A stretch of 64,000 nucleotides of DNA from Dehalococcoidia bacterium (GTDB lineage: Bacteria; Chloroflexota; Dehalococcoidia; GIF9; UBA5629), in NCBI GenBank assembly GCA_041653995.1, contig JBAZEK010000002.1, positions 496,001 through 560,000 on the forward strand. The letters are read 5' to 3'. Positions 9,307 through 17,110 of the stretch are shown here, in pieces. The translations under genes were made by a program, and so were the position numbers. Every line of letters begins with the position of its first letter. The first letter of the stretch is position 1. Below the pieces are notes generated by a model. The model was not told the origin of the DNA. It was given only the letters and a program-made list of their open reading frames with translations, and searched no databases.

Positions 9307-10338
9307 GTGCGTGTGGAGCAGGACATCGGAGGGTATGACCATTTGAGAGAGAAGGGTACGCGGGAAATCATGCCCGGGGACGATCTGACGCTGGCCAGGC
9401 TGATCAGCCTCATCGAAAGGGACAGCCCTCAGGTCCCCGAGATCATGAAATCGCTGTCCTCACAGACCGGAAGGGCATATCGAATCGGCATCACCGGGCC
9501 TCCCGGGGCCGGCAAAAGCACGCTGATCAGCGGTCTCACAACACTTTTAAGGGAGAAGGGATTCAGTGTAGCGGTTCTCGCCGTGGATCCGACCAGTCCT
9601 TTCAAGGGAGGGGCGATACTGGGTGACCGCGTGCGCATGCAGAAACATTACACCGATGCAGGGGTGTTCATACGCAGCCTGGCCACCAGGGGTGTGAAAG
9701 GCGGATTAACCGGCGCGATCGGTGAGATCATCGACCTGGTCGACTCCGCCGGCAAGGACTATATACTGCTTGAGACAGTCGGCGTGGGGCAGGGCGAGAT
9801 GGATATCATCGGCCATGTAGATACAATTGCCGTAGTCCTGGTGCCCGGCGCGGGGGACAGTATTCAGGCTATGAAGGCCGGCATAATGGAGATCGCCGAT
9901 ATCTTCGTGGTCAACAAGTCTGACCTTGCCGCTGCCGATGAACTGGTCAACAATCTGAATATAACGCTTGATTTGAATAAAAAGCGGGAGCAATGGCAGA
10001 TTCCGGTTTTAAAGTGCCGGGCGGATCAGGGCGAGGGGATAGAAGAGCTTCTGGATAAAATCCTGCAGCACAGGCATATGCTTGAGAGCAGCGGATTGCT
10101 GGAGGAGAGGCGCGGACGGCAGCGCCTGCAGCAATTCCAGTCTATGCTGGAACAGAAAGTCCTGGAGGAAATTAAAGCAAAGTTACTGGAGGACGCCGGG
10201 ATTAAGAAGATCGGGGAAAAAATCGAAAAAGGCGAGATGAGCCCCTACGCAGCACTGAGCAGGATTTTAAAAACGGGCCTCCCCTCGCTTTCCAACAAAA
10301 AGATACACGACAGTTCAGAAAGAAGGAGTAAGAAATGA
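9307..10338 (+). CDS. meaB: MeaB/ArgK-type G3E P-loop GTPase
   Basis: 343 residues. The Walker A motif GPPGAGKST is at about 63-71, followed by VDPTSPFKGGAILGDRVRM, the MeaB signature, and NKSDLA as the guanine-specificity motif. The C-terminal helical dimerisation arm is present. MeaB proteins load and protect adenosylcobalamin-dependent acyl-CoA mutases. GTG at 9307 directly abuts the stop of the CoA-transferase gene; a later GTG at 9313 is possible. The 3' end overlaps the crotonase start by 4 bases, so translation is coupled. No mutase gene is in the window, so its client is elsewhere. Confidence 0.93.
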   Translation: MRVEQDIGGYDHLREKGTREIMPGDDLTLARLISLIERDSPQVPEIMKSLSSQTGRAYRIGITGPPGAGKSTLISGLTTLLREKGFSVAVLAVDPTSPFKGGAILGDRVRMQKHYTDAGVFIRSLATRGVKGGLTGAIGEIIDLVDSAGKDYILLETVGVGQGEMDIIGHVDTIAVVLVPGAGDSIQAMKAGIMEIADIFVVNKSDLAAADELVNNLNITLDLNKKREQWQIPVLKCRADQGEGIEELLDKILQHRHMLESSGLLEERRGRQRLQQFQSMLEQKVLEEIKAKLLEDAGIKKIGEKIEKGEMSPYAALSRILKTGLPSLSNKKIHDSSERRSKK

Positions 10339-11108
10339 CCGGTGAGCTAATAATCGAACGTAAGGATTATATCTGCACTATCACTATCAACAGGCCTGAT
10401 AAAAGAAATGCCCTTAATTACGAGGTCCTGAGCGGAATCACCAGCGGTCTGAGTGAGCTTGTGAAAGAAGGCAAGACGAGGGCCATCATTCTGACGGGCG
10501 CCGGCGATATGGCCTTCAGTGCCGGTATGGATCTGACGTTTGTTAACAGCCGGAGGGAGGTCGCCGATAAAGCGCTGGCGGATGCGTTGAACAGCCTGCT
10601 CAATTGTCCCATACCCATTATAGCCAGGATACATGCGGACGCACTGGGCGCGGGCTGCGACATTACGACAACCTGCGATTTCAGAATTGCCTCGGACAAT
10701 GCCAGGATGGGCATTCCACCCGTAAAATTCGGCTGGGTATATTACCCCCAATCCATTCAGCGCCTGATCAACCTGATCGGAGTGCCCTATACCAAGGAGC
10801 TGTTTTTAACCGCTCGTTTCGTGCCGGCTGCCAGGGCCAAAGAGATCGGCCTGCTTCACGCGCTGGTTTCACGTGCCGAGCTGGACCTGACGGTAAACGC
10901 GCTGGCGCAGGAGATCGCCGAAAAGGCGCCGCTGGCCGTACAGGGTACGAAATACGTAATCAACCAGCTTTTCGATTACCAGAAGCTGGACAGGGATGTC
11001 GAACAGGAGATAGACCGGCTGATCAAGAAATGCTATCAGTCGGAGGACGCGGCAGAGGGCAACCGGGCGTTTAAAGAGAAAAGGAAGCCCGATTTCAAGG
11101 GTAGATAG
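10335..11108 (+). CDS. Enoyl-CoA hydratase/isomerase (crotonase) family with altered catalytic residues
   Basis: 257 residues, crotonase fold. The oxyanion-hole segments FSAGMDL (61-67) and ALGAGCD (103-109) are clear. Rat enoyl-CoA hydratase has two catalytic Glu residues (144 and 164); here they align with Asp109 and Pro129 (the GIPPV stretch). Loss of the second acid argues against plain hydration and for an isomerase, hydrolase, decarboxylase or ring-opening variant. The ATG overlaps the meaB stop. A hairpin over the stop codon separates it from the convergent SDR gene. Confidence 0.88.
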   Translation: MTGELIIERKDYICTITINRPDKRNALNYEVLSGITSGLSELVKEGKTRAIILTGAGDMAFSAGMDLTFVNSRREVADKALADALNSLLNCPIPIIARIHADALGAGCDITTTCDFRIASDNARMGIPPVKFGWVYYPQSIQRLINLIGVPYTKELFLTARFVPAARAKEIGLLHALVSRAELDLTVNALAQEIAEKAPLAVQGTKYVINQLFDYQKLDRDVEQEIDRLIKKCYQSEDAAEGNRAFKEKRKPDFKGR

Positions 11109-11127
11109 CTGGAGAGGCCGGCTATCT
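11103..11127. terminator. Hairpin between convergent genes
   Basis: AGATAGCTGG and CCGGCTATCT form a 10-bp stem with one G-U pair and a 5-base loop. It covers the stop codons of both the crotonase gene (plus) and the SDR gene (minus). There is no U-run, so termination is a reasonable guess and not certain. Confidence 0.5.
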
Positions 11128-11889
11128 GCCGTATCCGTGCCACCCGCCGTCGCTGGTCACGCCGGCATCAGCGGCTATGATAGCGCCTGTGATGTAGCGG
11201 GACTTGTCGGAGACCAGGAAATAGGCAAGCTCAGCTATATCCTCAACCATCAAGGGTACGTGCATGGGGATGTTTTTGAGGAATAGCTCGATGTTTCGAT
11301 CGCCCTGGTCGGAAGCCATCTGTGTCTGAACATAGCCCGGCGCGATGCAGTTCACCCTGATCATATAGCCGGCCAGCTCGCGGGCAAGTATGTGCGTGAA
11401 CATGTTAACAGCCGCTTTCATCGGTCCGTATACTATGCAGGGCAACGATACAAGTCCGTGTACGGAAGAGATATTGATAATGCAGCCGCTCTTGCGCGGC
11501 TTCATTTCCATGGCAGCCCTGCGGCTGCAGTAGTAAACCCCTTTGAAATCCGTGTTGATTATGTTGTCAAGGTAGGCCAGGTCCAGCTCGGTGATGGGGT
11601 TGGTCGGCTGCGCTACGCCCGCGTTATTGACCAGTATATCGATCTTCCCGAACCTCTCGATCACTTTATCGAAGGCCGATTCTACATCTTGCAGTAATCC
11701 GACGTCCGCCTTGATGGCAAGCCCGTTGCCGCCGAGCGCTTTTATCTCACCCACAGTCTGCTCAAGCTTGTCATATCCGCGCCCCAGCACCGCGACATCT
11801 ATGCCATTTTTTGCGAAATGCAGGGCGATGCCTTTCCCGATGCCCCTCCCTCCACCTGTAATGATCGCGACCCTGTTTGAATTTTCCAT
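11122..11889 (-). CDS. Short-chain dehydrogenase/reductase (FabG-like)
   Basis: 255 residues of classical SDR type. It has TGGGRGIG at the N-terminus, NNAG near residue 90, a catalytic Ser in INISSVHG and the Tyr/Lys pair in YGPMK, and ends in a typical GGW-rich tail. It would interconvert a hydroxyl and a keto group with NAD(P), possibly on a 3-hydroxyacyl substrate linked to the adjacent catabolic cluster, though it is transcribed towards it. The start has AGGAGGCGGGAG upstream, and a promoter is visible at 11932-11958. Confidence 0.9.
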   Translation of the reverse strand: MENSNRVAIITGGGRGIGKGIALHFAKNGIDVAVLGRGYDKLEQTVGEIKALGGNGLAIKADVGLLQDVESAFDKVIERFGKIDILVNNAGVAQPTNPITELDLAYLDNIINTDFKGVYYCSRRAAMEMKPRKSGCIINISSVHGLVSLPCIVYGPMKAAVNMFTHILARELAGYMIRVNCIAPGYVQTQMASDQGDRNIELFLKNIPMHVPLMVEDIAELAYFLVSDKSRYITGAIIAADAGVTSDGGWHGYGR

Positions 11890-11931
11890 TGCTCCCGCCT
11901 CCTGTGATTAAGGTAATAATAATATAACAAT

Positions 11932-11958
11932 ATTATAAATTTTGAGGCTGGATGTCAA
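11932..11958 (-). promoter_or_regulatory. Sigma70-type promoter of the SDR gene
   Basis: On the minus strand TTGACA (11953-11958) is followed after 15 bases by TATAAT (11932-11937), or after 17 bases by TAATAT. It sits ~45 bases before the SDR start codon, so a short leader with the ribosome binding site is expected. Confidence 0.6.
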
Positions 11959-11988
11959 CTGTACCGTGCGCCCGCACCTGAAGGTATG

Positions 11989-12558
11989 CTACCGGGGATA
12001 ATGTAGGGGCGGGTTTTCAAACCCGCCCGCTTTTAAAGCCAGATACAGTTTCTGCAACTGCTCGCCAATAAACTCGATTTTGCCGACTTCGCGTGGTTTT
12101 TTAGCCAGGGCCGTAACGCTGCCCGCCCAGTTCATGCCGCAGACGGCCGCATAGGTTTTAAGGTTATCGATGGCCGTGCCGATACCCTCTTCCGCAACGG
12201 CTACACCGGCAAAGCGCTTTTCTTCCAGCCTGGGCCAGATGGGGCAGGTCCTGTCCATAAAGTTCTTGAGCAGCCCTGAGACCATCTCGAAATAGACAGG
12301 CGTGCCGAATACGATGGCGTCGGCCTGCATCAGCTTCGGATATATGTCCTGCATGTCGTCCTTGATAGCGCAGAGCCCCTTTCTGTTTTTACCGCCGGCT
12401 TCGCAGGACAGGCAGCCGTTGCACATTTTTATATCGAGCTTGCGCAGCAGCAGGAGTTCCGATTCCGCGCCTTCCGCCAAGGCCAGGCCGTGAAGCTGTT
12501 TCAGCATCCACTCGGTGTTGCCGTTCCTGGGAGAGCCGCACACGCTGAGTAATTTCAT
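11989..12558 (-). CDS. NADPH-dependent FMN reductase / iron-sulfur flavoprotein family
   Basis: About 189 residues. SVCGSPRNGNTEWML is the flavodoxin-like FMN phosphate loop. A compact CNGCLSC motif near 45-55 could bind a cluster, as in iron-sulfur flavoproteins, and GTPVYFEM follows. It likely transfers electrons or reduces a small acceptor in the cytoplasm. I take the ATG at 12558, where family homology starts; an ATG at 12570 adds four residues but sits only 3 bases from the GGGGG. The last ~15 codons run through an intergenic-type inverted repeat, so the true C-terminus has been changed by that element. Confidence 0.82.
   Translation of the reverse strand: MKLLSVCGSPRNGNTEWMLKQLHGLALAEGAESELLLLRKLDIKMCNGCLSCEAGGKNRKGLCAIKDDMQDIYPKLMQADAIVFGTPVYFEMVSGLLKNFMDRTCPIWPRLEEKRFAGVAVAEEGIGTAIDNLKTYAAVCGMNWAGSVTALAKKPREVGKIEFIGEQLQKLYLALKAGGFENPPLHYPR
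12003..12032. repeat. GC-rich inverted repeat inside the flavoprotein 3' end
   Basis: GGGCGGGTTT (12007-12016) and AAACCCGCCC (12019-12028) form a perfect 10-bp stem with a 2-base spacer. Such GGGCGGGTTT palindromes are common interspersed repeats in several bacterial groups. This one lies inside the coding end of the flavoprotein and encodes its final residues. Confidence 0.55.
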
Positions 12559-12581
12559 TGTAAGCCGCATTTTCCCCCGTC

Positions 12582-12612
12582 ATTGCGAGCCCGCAGGGCG
12601 CGGCAATCCTGT
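12582..12612. repeat. Dispersed ATTGC...GCAAT palindromic repeat
   Basis: The segment GTCATTGCGAGCCCGCAGGG continuing to GGCAATCC folds as ATTGC, GCCC, a GCA loop, GGGC, GCAAT. It resembles the widely dispersed intergenic repeat found in many anaerobe genomes. It lies in the gap between hisI and the flavoprotein gene, where it may attenuate read-through. Confidence 0.5.
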
Positions 12613-12652
12613 GTACCCGTAATCACGCACAAGATTACTTCACTCCTCTACT

Positions 12653-12973
12653 CTACTCCAGGTCCTCTTTGCTGAATCCTGTGAAGAAACAGCTGCGCTC
12701 ACCTGTGTGGCAGGTGGGACCGGCCGGCTCGGCCCTGACCAGCAGGGTATCCGAGTCGCAGTCCCTGGAGATTGATTTCACTTTCAACACGTTGCCCGAG
12801 GTGCCGCCCTTGTGCCAGATCTCCTTCCGGCTGCGGCTATAGAAGACCATCTCGCCCTTTCGCAGGGTCAGTTTGAGTGATTCTTTGCTGGCGTAGCCCA
12901 GCATGAGCACCGTGCCGTCCTTAACGTCCTGCACGATAACAGGTATAAGTCCCTTTTCGTCGAATTTCAACAT
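12653..12973 (-). CDS. hisI: Phosphoribosyl-AMP cyclohydrolase
   Basis: 106 residues, the size of the stand-alone enzyme without the HisE domain. It has the metal-binding DCDSDTLL motif and the later Cys residues in the PTCHTGERSCFF block. It opens the purine ring of phosphoribosyl-AMP in histidine biosynthesis. It follows hisA after a 43-base gap with AAGAGGAGC before the ATG. No other his genes are in view, so only this pair is separated from the rest of the pathway here. Confidence 0.95.
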   Translation of the reverse strand: MLKFDEKGLIPVIVQDVKDGTVLMLGYASKESLKLTLRKGEMVFYSRSRKEIWHKGGTSGNVLKVKSISRDCDSDTLLVRAEPAGPTCHTGERSCFFTGFSKEDLE

Positions 12974-13016
12974 AGAAAATGCTCCTCTTGTAAAAGCTGC
13001 TGCCTGATATATCGGA

Positions 13017-13727
13017 TCAGGATACGGCCAGGGCTTCCTTGAGATCGATATCGCCCGTATAGAGCGCCTTGCCGATAATGACGCCCTCTGCGCCCAGCGC
13101 CGCCAGCTTCCTGATATGTTCGATGGACGAGATGCCGCCCGAGGCTACGACCGGTATCTTCAGTTTGCTCACCAGCTCGGCCGTTGCTTCGTAATTAGGC
13201 TCGGTGAGCGTGCCGTCACGTTTTACATCAGTATAGATGATACGTCTGGCGCCGATGGCGGCCATAGCCTGGCTGAGGTCCAGTACAGTCATGGTGGAGA
13301 TCTTCATCCAGCCGTGGGTGGTCACATACGAATCGCGGGCGTCGATACCGACCACGATTGCTTCACCGAACCTCTTAATAATGCGTTTGGTAAGTTCGAT
13401 CTGTTCGACGGCCACCGTACCCAGAATAACGCGTTTTACGCCCAGCTTGATGAGCTGTTCCACCACGTCCACCCGTCTGATCCCGCCGCCCAGCTCCACC
13501 TCGAGGCTGGTATTTTTCACGATGTCCTCAATGGCCTTAGTATTGCGGACCTCACCGGCTGCTGCGCCGTCCAGGTCAACCAGGTGCAGCCTGCCGGCGC
13601 CCTGTTCCTGCCATCTGAGGGCCGTGGCTACCGGATCGACCGAGAATACCGTCTCCTTGCTGTAATCGCCCTGGTAGAGACGCACGCATTTCCCACCTTT
13701 GAGGTCGATTGCAGGTATGATATCCAT
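13017..13727 (-). CDS. hisA: ProFAR isomerase
   Basis: 236 residues, a (beta/alpha)8 barrel. IIPAIDLKGGKCVRL with the catalytic Asp is at the N-terminus. Two half-barrel phosphate motifs (VELGGGIR and VVASGGISS) and the central Asp in the IIYTDVKRDGT strand are present. It isomerises ProFAR to PRFAR in histidine synthesis. Its ATG is only 4 bases after the stop of the CaiB-like gene and has no strong ribosome binding site of its own, so translation is probably coupled. Confidence 0.96.
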   Translation of the reverse strand: MDIIPAIDLKGGKCVRLYQGDYSKETVFSVDPVATALRWQEQGAGRLHLVDLDGAAAGEVRNTKAIEDIVKNTSLEVELGGGIRRVDVVEQLIKLGVKRVILGTVAVEQIELTKRIIKRFGEAIVVGIDARDSYVTTHGWMKISTMTVLDLSQAMAAIGARRIIYTDVKRDGTLTEPNYEATAELVSKLKIPVVASGGISSIEHIRKLAALGAEGVIIGKALYTGDIDLKEALAVS

Positions 13728-13731
13728 GATA

Positions 13732-14904
13732 TTAGTTCTTTAAGATTACCCCCTTCTGCTCAAGTGCGTCAATCCCGGCCCTGTCATATCCGAGCTCCTC
13801 GAGTATCTCAACGGTATGTTCCCCCAGCAGCGGAGCTCTGACAGCCTCTATTCGCTCAATATCCGAAGGCCAGGCCGGCAGATTGGCAAGCTTTACTTTG
13901 CCAACGCCCGGGTAATCCATGTCGAAAAAAATGTGCCTGGCAGCCACCTGCGGATCGTCAAGCACTTCCGGTATCTCGCGCAAGGTCGCGCAGGGAACGC
14001 CGGCCGCCTCCAGCTTCCGGATTATTTCACTGGAGGGCAATTTACGTAAGGACAGGGCAATTTGGTTCGCCAATTCCTCGCGGTGCGCCAGCCTGCTGTT
14101 CGCGCTTGAATATTCAGGACGTTGTGCCAGGTCATCCAGGTCCAGCGCCTGGCAGAAGGCCTGCCAGAATTTATCGTTGGTAACGCCTACGAAAACATAT
14201 CTGTCCGCCGACTGAAAACACTGATAGGGAGCGAAGGCGGGATTGGCCGAGCCCATCCTGGGCATAACAAATCCCGTCAATGCGTAGCCGGAGATGAAAG
14301 AAGACATGAAATAGACGGCGGTGTCGAAAAAGGATGCGTCTATCAATTGTCCCCTGCCCGTTTTCTCCCTCGCTATGACTGCCAGCAGCACACCGTGGGC
14401 GGCCAGGAACGCCGTGGGGAGCCCGATAATATTGGATGGTATACGCACCGGAGGGCCGTCCGCTTCGCCTGTAATCGACATCAGGCCGGACATGGCGTGG
14501 ATGACAGGGTCGTAGGCCGGCTTCTGCCGGTAGGGCCCGGTCTGGCCGAATCCGGAGACCGAGCAGTAGATGACGCGGGGATTAATCTTATTTATTTCGC
14601 TGTAGCCGATGCCCAGCTTCTCCGCCGTGCCCGGTGTGAAGCTCTCGATTATTATATCTGCTTTAGAGGCGAGCTTGAGGGCGATCTCCCTGCCCTCGGG
14701 TGTTTGCAGGTTGAGCGCAAGGCTGCGCTTGTTGCGGTTAATGTTATAAAAGGCTATGACAGTCGGGCCCTGTCGGAAAGGATCACCCTGGTGGGATTCT
14801 ATCTTTATCACATCGGCGCCTGCCTGCGCCAGCATCAAGCCGCAGGTCGGGCCGTCACCCGAATGTGAAAAGTCGAGTACCTTCAATCCCTGTAGCGGAT
14901 ACAT
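13732..14904 (-). CDS. CaiB/BaiF family III CoA-transferase, lead gene of the hisA-hisI operon
   Basis: 390 residues with GADVIKIESH, NRNKRSLALNL (56-66), SGFGQTGPY and GQLIDASFFD with Asp189 at the aligned catalytic position. All family hallmarks are intact, unlike the second plus-strand paralogue. AAGGAGG precedes the ATG. It heads a minus-strand operon followed by hisA and hisI, an unusual coupling of CoA metabolism with histidine synthesis. The promoter at 14939-14967 is divergent from that of dnaN. Confidence 0.92.
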   Translation of the reverse strand: MYPLQGLKVLDFSHSGDGPTCGLMLAQAGADVIKIESHQGDPFRQGPTVIAFYNINRNKRSLALNLQTPEGREIALKLASKADIIIESFTPGTAEKLGIGYSEINKINPRVIYCSVSGFGQTGPYRQKPAYDPVIHAMSGLMSITGEADGPPVRIPSNIIGLPTAFLAAHGVLLAVIAREKTGRGQLIDASFFDTAVYFMSSFISGYALTGFVMPRMGSANPAFAPYQCFQSADRYVFVGVTNDKFWQAFCQALDLDDLAQRPEYSSANSRLAHREELANQIALSLRKLPSSEIIRKLEAAGVPCATLREIPEVLDDPQVAARHIFFDMDYPGVGKVKLANLPAWPSDIERIEAVRAPLLGEHTVEILEELGYDRAGIDALEQKGVILKN

Positions 14905-14938
14905 ACAAACCTCCTTGCCCGGCGAGAAATCGAAAGTA

Positions 14939-14967
14939 TTTATACCACTATATATCGTTGTTTACAA
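14939..14967 (-). promoter_or_regulatory. Promoter of the CaiB-hisA-hisI operon
   Basis: Minus strand TTGTAA (14962-14967), a 17-base spacer and TATAAA (14939-14944), ~35 bases before the CaiB-like start codon. It is back-to-back with the dnaN promoter. Confidence 0.6.
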
Positions 14968-14999
14968 TGTCTGGAACACAGTATATATTATTTTTACCA

Positions 15000-15028
15000 T
15001 TGACTTAGAAAAATGGGAAATGTATACT
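15000..15028 (+). promoter_or_regulatory. Promoter of dnaN
   Basis: TTGACT (15000-15005), a 17-base spacer and TATACT (15023-15028) give a near-consensus sigma70 promoter. The expected transcript starts about 20 bases before the GGGGGG ribosome binding site and the ATG at 15058. Confidence 0.75.
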
Positions 15029-15057
15029 GAGGTCAAATTGATTACGGGGGGAATTCT

Positions 15058-16185
15058 ATGAAGCTGTCGTGTCTGCAGGAAAATCTGAATAAAGGCCTCG
15101 GCATCATAGGCAGGGCGGTAGCATCAAGGACGACTCTGCCCATTACCCAGAATGTACTTATATCCACCGATGAAAAGCAGCTCAAGCTGGCTGCCACCAA
15201 CCTTGAGATAGCCATCAGCTGCTGGATTGGTGCAAAGATAGAGAACGAGGGTTCCATCACCATTCCTGCGCGCGTATTGACCGAATTCGTAGCTTCTCTG
15301 CCCAGCGATGTAATCAATCTTAACCTCAAGCACCATACGCTTGAGCTCAAGAGCGGCCGTTACGAGGCCAGGATCAACGGGCTGGATGCAGCCGATTTCC
15401 CACCGATCCCCCAGGTGGGCGACGGCTTCAGCACGAAGGTCAAGGCCGAGGATCTCAAGCAGGCCATCAGCCAGGTTGCTTTCGCCGCCGCTACGGAGGA
15501 GTCGCGTCCCGTACTTACCGGTGTGCAGACGGAGTTCGAGGGCAGCAAGCTGACCATGGCCGCCGCCGACGGATTCAGGCTGGCTGTCCACCGCACCGCG
15601 CTGTCCGAGCCGGTGAAAGAGAAGGTGGCCATGATCATACCGGCCAAGGCCTATCACGAGCTTAACCGCCTGATGGGCGCCGATGACCAGGAGATAGAAA
15701 TTACGCTCAATGCGCAGAAAAGCCAGGTGCTCTTCAAGCTCAAGGGCATTGAGATGGTCTCGCAGTTGATCCAGGGCACCTTCCCCAATTATTCCCAGCT
15801 CATACCCCAGACATATGGCACCAAGGCGCGCATCGATGTGGCCGAGTTCCTGCGCGCCATCAAGATGGCCGCCATCTTCGCCCGAGACGGCAGCGGTATC
15901 GCCAGGGTCATCGTTACTCCCGGCGCCACGGTGGAGGCGGGCAAGATAACCATCTCCGCGCGCGCCGATGAAATCGGCGACAATGTGGGCGAGATAGACG
16001 CGCTGGTGGACGGGGAGGCGGCTAAAATAGCCTTCAATGCCCGCTACCTTGCGGACGTGCTGTCGGTGGTCAAGCAGGCGCAGGTATCTCTGGAGGTCAC
16101 CACTCCCTCCAATCCAGGCGTGATTAGACCCGTTGGCGTGGACAACTACGACCACGTAGTCATGCCGATGTTTGTTCAATGGTAG
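15058..16185 (+). CDS. dnaN: DNA polymerase III beta sliding clamp
   Basis: 375 residues, normal length, with the three clamp domains recognisable. TLPITQNVLI opens domain 1, ESRPVLTGV marks the domain 2 start, and the chain ends in VVMPMF. The clamp tethers DNA polymerase III to DNA and recruits repair factors through its hydrophobic pocket. It is not beside dnaA or recF in this window, and nothing here looks like an origin. It has its own strong promoter. A decayed recombinase fragment starts right at its stop codon. Confidence 0.97.
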   Translation: MKLSCLQENLNKGLGIIGRAVASRTTLPITQNVLISTDEKQLKLAATNLEIAISCWIGAKIENEGSITIPARVLTEFVASLPSDVINLNLKHHTLELKSGRYEARINGLDAADFPPIPQVGDGFSTKVKAEDLKQAISQVAFAAATEESRPVLTGVQTEFEGSKLTMAAADGFRLAVHRTALSEPVKEKVAMIIPAKAYHELNRLMGADDQEIEITLNAQKSQVLFKLKGIEMVSQLIQGTFPNYSQLIPQTYGTKARIDVAEFLRAIKMAAIFARDGSGIARVIVTPGATVEAGKITISARADEIGDNVGEIDALVDGEAAKIAFNARYLADVLSVVKQAQVSLEVTTPSNPGVIRPVGVDNYDHVVMPMFVQW

Positions 16186-16222
16186 TACATTCCAAAGACA
16201 CTGAAATACGGATTAGTCGATA
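16181..16222 (-). pseudogene. Scar of a serine-recombinase 3' end, next to dnaN
   Basis: Read on the minus strand this short stretch gives RLIRISVSLECTTI, matching the tail seen in the two longer remnants (IRIAVPLEFITT and CSAVTLECTNT). At DNA level 16182-16201 matches 24682-24701 at 18 of 20 positions, and the similarity continues for about 13 more bases. It marks the left edge of the island that follows. Confidence 0.5.
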
Positions 16223-17061
16223 GCTGGGTATTTAACCGAGAAATACCGTTGCCTCAAATACTCAAAGTAAGATGGATCTACATCTGGTAAGCACCTAATA
16301 CTATCGAATAAATCCTGGTATGTCATTGTCTGGAAGTCGATTTCACCCATAATACTAACCGAGAATCTTTTCAGCTCTTCTTCATGCCGCTTGGTCTCAT
16401 TTGAGTTTATCTTGTACCAAAGATACAAAAGAGAAAACCGGTCGGGATAATTACTCTTCAATCCCAATATATGTTTAATGAGTTGTGGAACATCGAGGTA
16501 TTCGAAATCAGTTCTAGCCCCTGATCGTCGACAGATGCTCTCAGCTAAAGCTTTTACTTTTGTTAGCTTATACCATATAGCATGATGATCAAGGTAGATA
16601 TCGAGGTGGGTATCCTCATTATCTCTTCGAGTTTTCTTATGATAAGTCTCGGTGAATTTTGACTCAATAGCCAGTGGAAGTGGGCCAATAAATTCAATAT
16701 CCAAATGGGGCGGTGTTCTTTCCATTCCTTTTATAGGTTGAGTTTTTTCGAATTCCATACTAGTAACAACACCTTCTGCACCACAGCAACTCGCGATATC
16801 CTGAATCCTATTTTGACGTCGCCAATAATCGAATACATTTACTACGAGGGCAGAAGACGAGTGAAGAGCTTTCATGTGTGCTTGTTTACCATCGAGTTCA
16901 TGCCCTTTTCCTCTTTGGTACTCCTTCCTGGTTTCGGGATGAAGTTCATGGTTAAAAAGATTATCATCCACCCTCTTTGTGTAGCCTTCCAGAGTAATTT
17001 TCTCCTTAGCCGCCCATTGCAACTGACTATCAATAATATAATTGGCAGTGTGCATTTTCAT
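16213..17061 (-). CDS. Putative PD-(D/E)XK nuclease (PGN_0703-like)
   Basis: 282 residues. HLDIEF (Asp121) followed by AIESKF (Glu133, Lys135) fits the D...ExK active site of the PD-(D/E)XK superfamily. The GKGHELDGKQAHMKALHSSSAL region near 51-73 resembles restriction-endonuclease-like proteins of the PGN_0703 type. A two-metal DNA cutting role is inferred from these residues. No methyltransferase or recognition subunit gene is beside it, so it may be an orphan. The gene is visibly AT-richer than dnaN, and its end lies within 30 bases of the recombinase scar, both pointing to acquisition by transfer. Confidence 0.65.
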   Translation of the reverse strand: MKMHTANYIIDSQLQWAAKEKITLEGYTKRVDDNLFNHELHPETRKEYQRGKGHELDGKQAHMKALHSSSALVVNVFDYWRRQNRIQDIASCCGAEGVVTSMEFEKTQPIKGMERTPPHLDIEFIGPLPLAIESKFTETYHKKTRRDNEDTHLDIYLDHHAIWYKLTKVKALAESICRRSGARTDFEYLDVPQLIKHILGLKSNYPDRFSLLYLWYKINSNETKRHEEELKRFSVSIMGEIDFQTMTYQDLFDSIRCLPDVDPSYFEYLRQRYFSVKYPAID

Positions 17062-17110
17062 TTAGATAATTCCTCCACCCTTCTTCTCTATATGGGATTA
17101 ACAACATTTG

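Noticed and set aside
14905..15057. Replication origin next to dnaN
   Set aside because: The intergenic region is AT-rich but short, has no DnaA-box cluster, and dnaA is absent. It is fully explained by two divergent promoters.
15124..16179. 351-codon minus-strand frame covering dnaN
   Set aside because: dnaN is certain, with its own promoter. The antisense product is His- and Gly-rich without any motif.
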